NCBI GenBank assembly: GCA_028715865.1
Contig: JAQUQY010000082.1
Span: forward strand, 1-6,533
Direction: 5' to 3'
Length of the DNA: 6,533 bases
Source: Syntrophales bacterium
GTDB taxonomy: Bacteria > Desulfobacterota > Syntrophia > Syntrophales > UBA2210
Within the stretch, counting starts at the first letter, position 1, and every line of letters begins with the position of its first letter. The position numbers and the translations under genes are program-made. The notes beneath the pieces were generated by a model, which searched no databases, had not been told where the DNA came from, and worked only from the letters and a program-made list of their open reading frames with translations. Shown in pieces: positions 1 through 4,346 of this stretch.

Positions 1-1
1 T

Positions 2-34
2 TACGAGAACATAATGATTCCCATCCGCAAGTAA
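2..34 (+). CDS. C-terminal tail of an upstream gene, possibly the TRAP binding protein DctP
   Basis: Ten codons reading YENIMIPIRK and then TAA are open from the window edge. Their third positions are mostly G or C, as in the neighbouring genes. The other open + frame in this stretch runs to a stop at 106-108 and gives an Arg/Ala-rich sequence unlike a normal protein, so this short frame is preferred. TRAP loci often have the order dctP-dctQ-dctM, and a dctQ-dctM pair follows, so the end of dctP is a reasonable guess. No domain can be seen in ten residues, so the identity rests on context alone. Confidence 0.35.
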   Translation, partial: YENIMIPIRK

Positions 35-114
35 GGGCCAAGCGGGACAACACCTGCGCGGCCGCCCGTCGTGGTGACGGCGCCGCGAAGGCACTGATTA
101 AAAAGTAACATAAT

Positions 115-152
115 CCGGACCGGTCATGGGCCAGGCGCCCCTGACCGGCCGG
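115..152 (+). promoter_or_regulatory. GC-rich intergenic hairpin before dctQ
   Basis: The arm CCGGTCA at 120-126 pairs exactly with TGACCGG at 142-148. Outside it, CCGG at 115-118 pairs with CCGG at 149-152 around a bulged A at 119. Inside it, GGGC at 128-131 pairs with GCCC at 137-140 after one mismatch, leaving a five-base loop. No T-run follows, so it does not look like an intrinsic terminator. In binding-protein transporter operons a stem-loop after the binding-protein gene often protects its mRNA from 3' decay or attenuates read-through to the permease genes. That role is inferred here. Confidence 0.5.
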
Positions 153-194
153 TGTAGTAACAGGCTTGACGGGCAAAACTGACCCTGCAACCTG

Positions 195-201
195 AAGGAG
201 G
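195..201 (+). promoter_or_regulatory. Shine-Dalgarno site that sets the dctQ start
   Basis: AAGGAGG lies eight bases before the GTG at 210. An ATG at 203 is only one base from the site and opens a frame with no membrane character, so this ribosome site decides for GTG 210. Confidence 0.8.
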
Positions 202-209
202 TATGCACA

Positions 210-725
210 GTGACGTTCATAAAAATGCTGATTCGAGCAATAAACGCAACAACGGCGGCCATAGCCAAGACGTTCTCCTATCTCATTTTTCTGCTGATAC
301 TGACTCTCACCTACGAAGTGGCAGCTCGCTACGTCTTCAATGCCCCGACGCAGTGGAGCTTCGATGCCACCTATTTCATATCCAGCCTGATGCTCATTCT
401 TGGTATGGCCTATACCTGGCAGCAGAAGGGTCACGTGTCGGTGGACCTGATATCGTCACGCATGCCGAGACGGGTCACCGCGGCCCTGCAGGTTTTTTTT
501 ATCATAACGCTTTTTTTCCTCTGCTGGTTCAATATTTTCAGAGTCATGCTGCCCCATATTCAGATGTCCTGGGCTCTGAAGGAACGGTCCATGACGGGGT
601 TCATGCCGCCCATATATCCCTATAAGACCTGGATATTTGCGGGAATTGGCCTGCTTCTGCTCCAGGGGGTCGTGGAGTTCATAAAGGAAGTGCGGGTCCT
701 GCTTACCGGAAAGGAAGACCTATGA
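210..725 (+). CDS. dctQ: TRAP transporter small permease subunit (DctQ family)
   Basis: This 171-residue integral membrane protein is the small subunit of a tripartite ATP-independent periplasmic (TRAP) transporter, which uses an ion gradient to import organic acids and related solutes delivered by a periplasmic binding protein. Four hydrophobic segments are visible at about residues 22-37, 53-70, 91-110 and 138-157, the usual DctQ layout and length. Family-typical motifs are E36-x3-RYVFNAP-x2-W49 after the first segment, GHVSVDL at 74-80, and PYKTW leading into the last segment. The start is GTG with a strong ribosome site eight bases upstream. The stop overlaps the dctM start as ATGA, so the two subunits are translationally coupled. 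Two T-runs (493-500 and 511-517) encode Phe-rich parts of the third segment. The substrate is unknown. Confidence 0.93.
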   Translation: MTFIKMLIRAINATTAAIAKTFSYLIFLLILTLTYEVAARYVFNAPTQWSFDATYFISSLMLILGMAYTWQQKGHVSVDLISSRMPRRVTAALQVFFIITLFFLCWFNIFRVMLPHIQMSWALKERSMTGFMPPIYPYKTWIFAGIGLLLLQGVVEFIKEVRVLLTGKEDL

Positions 726-2044
726 GCGTAGAAATGATCACCTTCCTTATGCTGGTATCACTGATCACTACAGTGATGCTGGGCTTCCCCATCGGGTTTT
801 CTCTTGCCGGAGTGGCAACGATCTTCGGTTTCATCTTTGTTGGCCCCCAGGTTTCAAATGTCTTCATGCTCCGCCTTCACGTGGCCATGGCGGACTATAT
901 TCTAATAGCTATTCCACTTTTTGTCTTCATGGGCATCATAATTGAACGTTCAGGCATTGCCACGCGCCTTTATGACGCAATGTATGTTCTCCTGGGGTCC
1001 CTTAAGGGCGGACTGGCGATTGCCACCGTTCTCACCTGCACCATATTCGCGGCGGCCACCGGCGTGGTCGGCGCCACGGTGGTCACCATGGGAATCATGT
1101 CCCTGCCAGCGATGCTGAAGTACAATTACAATAAGCCCATGGCCTGCGGGGCCATCTGCGCGGGGGGAGCCTTGGGGATCCTTATTCCTCCAAGCATCCT
1201 GATTCTTGTATATGCGCCTATAGCCAACGTTTCCGTGGGAGCCCTTCTGATAGGGGCCTTTGTTCCAGGAATAGTGCTGGCGAGCCTCTACGTGCTCTAC
1301 ATTGGAATCCGGTGCTTTATCAACCCCTCCCTGGGACCCTCCATCGCAAATACCGAGATCAAAGTGACACTGAGGCAGAAACTGAAAATGTTCACCACGT
1401 CGGTCCTGCCCGTCTGTCTTCTCATACTGGCGGTGCTCGGGTCGATTTTTTTCGGCCTTGCCGCTCCCACCGAGGCGGCGGCCATTGGAGCCTTCGCCGC
1501 CGTCATCATGGCGGCCTTTTACAGGGCTGTGAACTGGCCGGTTCTTAAGGAGGCTGCAGTTCGAACCATTACCACATCGGCCATGGTGTACATGGTTGTT
1601 ATCGGCGCATCATTTTTTACCAGTGTGTTTATGCGGCTTGGATGCGGCAGGGTTGTGGAGTCGCTGATACTGGGTCTTCCCTTTGACAGGTGGGGGATCC
1701 TCATATGCATGTGGCTGATTATAATTCTCATGGGCGCCTTTCTGGACTGGATCGGCATCGTCATGATCGTGGTCCCCCTTTTCACCCCCGTAGCGGTAAA
1801 ACTGGGCTTCGATCCTGTCTGGTTTGCCCTGATGAACATCGTGGTGCTGCAAACATCTTTCCTGACGCCTCCCTTCGCGCTCACAATCTTTTATCTCAAG
1901 GGCATAGCGCCCCCAGAGGTGACTCTGGGAGACATATACAAGGGCGTATTGCCCTTCCTGCTTCTCATGTTGGTGGCAGTTGTCATCTTCTCCCTCTTTC
2001 CTGAAATAATAATGTATGCCCCCCGGGCCGCTGGATTAATGTAG
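722..2044 (+). CDS. dctM: TRAP transporter large permease subunit (DctM family)
   Basis: This 440-residue, highly hydrophobic protein is the transport channel subunit of the TRAP system and pairs with DctQ in the inner membrane. Many membrane segments are evident. Recognisable DctM motifs are GSLKGGLAIA at 92-101, the GILIPPS loop at 152-158, GLAAPTEAAAIGA at 245-257, LDWIGIVMIVVPLFTP at 341-356, and a C-terminal QTSFLTPPFALTIFYLKG at 377-394. The last resembles the mannitol/chloroaromatic (FcbT3-like) branch rather than the C4-dicarboxylate branch. That comparison is from memory, so the substrate class is a weak inference. The length is usual for the family. The ATG overlaps the dctQ stop by four bases, with AAGGAA five bases upstream. 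A terminator follows the stop directly, so this is the last gene of the transporter operon. Confidence 0.95.
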   Translation: MSVEMITFLMLVSLITTVMLGFPIGFSLAGVATIFGFIFVGPQVSNVFMLRLHVAMADYILIAIPLFVFMGIIIERSGIATRLYDAMYVLLGSLKGGLAIATVLTCTIFAAATGVVGATVVTMGIMSLPAMLKYNYNKPMACGAICAGGALGILIPPSILILVYAPIANVSVGALLIGAFVPGIVLASLYVLYIGIRCFINPSLGPSIANTEIKVTLRQKLKMFTTSVLPVCLLILAVLGSIFFGLAAPTEAAAIGAFAAVIMAAFYRAVNWPVLKEAAVRTITTSAMVYMVVIGASFFTSVFMRLGCGRVVESLILGLPFDRWGILICMWLIIILMGAFLDWIGIVMIVVPLFTPVAVKLGFDPVWFALMNIVVLQTSFLTPPFALTIFYLKGIAPPEVTLGDIYKGVLPFLLLMLVAVVIFSLFPEIIMYAPRAAGLM

Positions 2045-2080
2045 GTTGTAAAGTACCCGTTTGAAATAGAAGCGATAGAT

Positions 2081-2108
2081 GGGCGATCCCTGTGGTCGCC
2101 TTTTTTTT
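2081..2108 (+). terminator. Rho-independent terminator after dctM
   Basis: GGCGA at 2082-2086 pairs with TCGCC at 2096-2100. A T-G wobble and a C-G pair extend the stem inward to a five-base loop at 2089-2093, and eight Ts follow directly at 2101-2108. It lies 37 bases after the dctM stop and separates the transporter operon from the flavodiiron operon. Confidence 0.85.
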
Positions 2109-2191
2109 GTTGGTGATATTTTGTTTGCAAAGACACTGCTAAATTATTAGATTACCGGTCATATGAATTCAGCGTTGAAAGGAGATAGGCC

Positions 2192-3394
2192 ATGAAAGAC
2201 GTCATGAGAGCCGTAAAAGTTAGCGACCATGTGTACTGGGTCGGGGCCGTCGACTGGAATATCAGGGATTTCCATGGCTACACCACAAAACGGGGGAGTA
2301 CTTATAACGCCTACCTTGTTCTTGCCGAAAAGCCTACTCTGATCGACACCGTTAAGTCTCCCTTCAGGGAGGAGATGCTGGCCAGGGTCGGATCGGTCAT
2401 GGATCCACGTGATATTTCTGTCATTGTTTCGAATCACACTGAGATGGATCACACCGGTGCTCTTCCCGAGGTGATCAGGTATATTGATCCTGATAGAGTA
2501 TACGCGTCACCCACGGGCGTAAAGGCGCTGAGCGAACATTTTTCCTTTGACAGGGAGATCATTGCCGTAAAGGACGGCGAATCCATAGGTTTGGGAAACA
2601 TGGACCTGGCCTGCTGGGAAACGCGCATGCTTCACTGGCCTGACAGCATGTTTTCCTACCTGGCAAAGGATAAACTGCTGTTTTCACAGGACGCCTTCGG
2701 AATGCATCTGGCTACTTCAGCCCGTTTCGATGACGAAATAGAGCCCGCGATTCTTGATTACGAGGCCGCAACCTACTACGCCAACATACTGCTTCCCTAC
2801 TCGCCTCAAGTGCTTAAGCTCCTTGATCGGGTGGGCGGCCTGGGCGTCGAGTTCCGGATCGTAGCTCCTGATCATGGTCCCGTCTGGAGAAAGGATATCG
2901 GCGGCATTATAGATTCCTACGGCCGATGGGCGGCCCAGGAACCAACGAAAAAAGCCGTTGTTGTTTACGCTACGATGTGGCACAGTACGGAGTCCATGGC
3001 ACGCGCGCTGTCAGAAGGGTTGATTGACAAAGGAATCACGGTGAAGCTTATGTCCATGGAAGCAGTCCACCGAAGTGACGTGGCCTACGAGGTGCTCGAC
3101 GCTGGCATTCTTGCCGTTGGATCGCCAACGCTCAACAACAATATATTCCCGTCAATGGCGGACGTCCTGACCTATCTAAAGGGACTTCGTCCCCGAAACC
3201 TTGTGGGAGCGGCCTTCGGCTCATATGGATGGAGCGGAGAGTCCGTAAAACAGCTCGAAACCTATCTGGCGGACATGAAGGTGGAGCTTCCCTGTGAGGG
3301 CCTGAGGATTAAGCACGTTCCAGACAGCAGCTCCCTGAAGCAGTGTTACGATCTGGGAGGGCTGTTGGCGGACCGGCTTTTGGAAAGAGTGTAA
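2192..3394 (+). CDS. fprA: Flavodiiron protein (FprA / rubredoxin:oxygen oxidoreductase type)
   Basis: This soluble cytoplasmic enzyme reduces O2 to water, or NO to N2O, with electrons from reduced rubredoxin; anaerobes use it to scavenge oxygen or nitric oxide. The 400 residues have the standard class A layout and length. The N-terminal metallo-beta-lactamase-like domain (about 1-250) carries a full diiron set: H82, E84 and D86 (with H87) in NHTEMDH, H148 in LHWPDSM, D167 in FSQDAFG, and H228 in PDHGP. The C-terminal flavodoxin domain (about 254-400) shows FMN-binding loops at YATMWHSTE (259-267), GSPTLNNNIFPS (310-321) and AFGSYGWSGE (341-350). No extra rubredoxin or flavin reductase domain is fused; rubredoxin is encoded separately 25 bases downstream. 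AAAGGAGA ending seven bases before the ATG supports the start. Preference for O2 or NO cannot be told from sequence. Confidence 0.95.
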   Translation: MKDVMRAVKVSDHVYWVGAVDWNIRDFHGYTTKRGSTYNAYLVLAEKPTLIDTVKSPFREEMLARVGSVMDPRDISVIVSNHTEMDHTGALPEVIRYIDPDRVYASPTGVKALSEHFSFDREIIAVKDGESIGLGNMDLACWETRMLHWPDSMFSYLAKDKLLFSQDAFGMHLATSARFDDEIEPAILDYEAATYYANILLPYSPQVLKLLDRVGGLGVEFRIVAPDHGPVWRKDIGGIIDSYGRWAAQEPTKKAVVVYATMWHSTESMARALSEGLIDKGITVKLMSMEAVHRSDVAYEVLDAGILAVGSPTLNNNIFPSMADVLTYLKGLRPRNLVGAAFGSYGWSGESVKQLETYLADMKVELPCEGLRIKHVPDSSSLKQCYDLGGLLADRLLERV

Positions 3395-3419
3395 ATAAAC
3401 TTAAAGTGGAGGTTTAGCT

Positions 3420-3578
3420 ATGGAGTGCTATGTATGCGAAGTGTGTGGCTATGTCTATGATCCCGCCGAGGGAGACTCGGAAGGCGGTATTGCCTCTGGA
3501 ACCCCCTTTTCTGATCTTCCCGAGAGTTGGGTCTGCCCAGTCTGCGGAGCTGACAAAAGCCAATTTTCACCTGAATAG
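3420..3578 (+). CDS. rub: Rubredoxin
   Basis: This 52-residue cytoplasmic electron carrier holds one iron in four cysteine thiolates, C6 and C9 in the [11 protein letters not shown] knuckle and C39 and C42 in [10 protein letters not shown]. The conserved core between them (DPAEGD at 14-19, G23, P29, F30, DLP at 32-34, W37) is typical, and the length is normal. It starts at ATG with TGGAGG seven bases upstream, 25 bases after the flavodiiron stop, so both genes are surely on one transcript. It is the expected electron donor to the flavodiiron protein and probably to rubrerythrin. One oddity is an extra cysteine at residue 3, giving C-x2-C-x2-C at the N-terminus; this position is not normally a ligand. 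Confidence 0.96.
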   Translation: MECYVCEVCGYVYDPAEGDSEGGIASGTPFSDLPESWVCPVCGADKSQFSPE

Positions 3579-3600
3579 TATTTGATCACAATGCGGGATA

Positions 3601-3606
3601 TATAAT
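3601..3606 (+). promoter_or_regulatory. Possible -10 element of a promoter for rubrerythrin
   Basis: A perfect TATAAT lies in an AT-rich patch of the 121-base rubredoxin-rubrerythrin gap, 93 bases before the rubrerythrin ATG. No good -35 box sits at 15-18 bases; the nearest resemblance, TTGATC at 3582-3587, is only 13 bases away. TGATCA at 3583-3588 is a short palindrome that could be part of an operator. The long gap, compared with 25 bases between the two preceding genes, makes a separate promoter plausible. Confidence 0.3.
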
Positions 3607-3699
3607 TAGGGCTCGGGTACACGGGACGATAAGCGGGCCGGTGAAATGTTTTAAGTGTCCTTCAATGTGTGTTCAGTACCTGGCTGGAGTGTGAAATAA

Positions 3700-4212
3700 A
3701 TGGAAGACAAGATAAGGGAATCTCTGAAGCGAGCCTTCGACGGTGAAGCGAAAGCGTCTGTCAGGCTCAAGGTATTTGCTGATAAAGCCGATAAAGAAGG
3801 TTACCCCCAGATCGCTGAACTCTTCCGTGTTATCGCGGCATCCGAAGAAATACATGGAATGCGGGCTCTCAGGCTGCTTCGCGATATTGGCTCCACCGAA
3901 GAAAACCTCGCCGCGAGCTTTGAATCCGAAGAGTCGGTGGCGCGGGTGGCTTATAACGAATTCATCAGGGAGGCAATGGAGGCTGGCAACAAGGCGGTAA
4001 CCATCTACTTTACCCAGAGCAGGGATGTGGAAGAAACCCACGCGAAACTCTACAAAGAAGCCCTGAATTTCATGTCATCCGACCGGGAAGCTTCTTACTA
4101 TCTATGCGGTTTCTGTGGTTACGTATCTGCCGACACGCTCCCCGATACATGCCCTGTCTGCGGCGCAAAGAAGGAAAAGTTTTACGAATATCGCAGTACG
4201 GCCTGCCGATGA
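3700..4212 (+). CDS. rbr: Rubrerythrin
   Basis: This non-haem iron peroxidase reduces hydrogen peroxide to water in the cytoplasm of anaerobes, using electrons from rubredoxin or a similar donor. Residues 1-125 form the ferritin-like four-helix domain. Diiron ligands are visible as E16 (DGEAKA), E49 and H52 (EEIHG), E91 and E94 (REAMEAGN), and E111 and H114 (EETHAKLY). Residues 133-163 form a rubredoxin-like FeS4 domain with C136-x2-C139 and C151-x2-C154. At 170 residues it is shorter than the roughly 190-residue Desulfovibrio vulgaris type but falls among the compact rubrerythrins, with no domain missing. GGAG lies ten bases before the ATG, a weaker ribosome site than those of its neighbours. 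Its place after fprA and rub marks one O2/peroxide defence unit. A six-residue tail ending in Cys-Arg follows the usual KFYEY end. Confidence 0.95.
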   Translation: MEDKIRESLKRAFDGEAKASVRLKVFADKADKEGYPQIAELFRVIAASEEIHGMRALRLLRDIGSTEENLAASFESEESVARVAYNEFIREAMEAGNKAVTIYFTQSRDVEETHAKLYKEALNFMSSDREASYYLCGFCGYVSADTLPDTCPVCGAKKEKFYEYRSTACR

Positions 4213-4334
4213 TTTTTACTGGGACCGGTATGGCGTTTTTCAAGCTGGCTGGATTCCATGCCGGGGAATTGACTTGGAACAAACTTATGGCCGCCTGTTG
4301 AAAGATCGGCGCGCTGAAAACGGGCAGGAGGTTC

Positions 4335-4339
4335 AAGGA
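4335..4339 (+). promoter_or_regulatory. Ribosome site supporting the GTG start of the cyclase
   Basis: AAGGA ends seven bases before GTG 4347. A stronger AGGAGG at 4326-4331 lies 15 bases away, which is too far for usual initiation. No ATG occurs in this frame between the upstream stop at 4299-4301 and the first membrane segment, so the GTG is the best start. Confidence 0.55.
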
Positions 4340-4346
4340 AAAATAC

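Noticed and set aside
3..111. A 36-codon minus-strand frame ending exactly at the window edge
   Set aside because: It has no ribosome site and no recognisable motif, and it is better explained as the antisense of the upstream gene tail and the GC-rich spacer.
493..517. T8 and T7 runs in dctQ as programmed slippage sites
   Set aside because: The unshifted frame gives a full-length, normal DctQ with all four membrane segments, so no shift is needed.
203..625. A 140-codon + frame from ATG 203 overlapping dctQ
   Set aside because: Its start is one base from the ribosome site, its composition is rich in His and Ser with no recognisable domain, and it lies wholly over a clear DctQ coding frame.
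2110..2155. A promoter for fprA in the AT-rich stretch after the terminator
   Set aside because: A promoter is expected here, since a terminator precedes it. However, no pair of -35 and -10 boxes with good spacing stands out; TTTGCA with TTAGAT at 17 bases scores poorly. The short CTAA...TTAG repeat is too weak to call an operator.
3610..3639. GGCTCG/CGGGCC stem after rubredoxin as a terminator
   Set aside because: It has six pairs including a wobble around an 18-base loop, with no T-run after it.
4269..4274. TTGACT as a -35 box for the cyclase gene
   Set aside because: No -10-like hexamer lies 15-19 bases downstream; that stretch is GC-rich.
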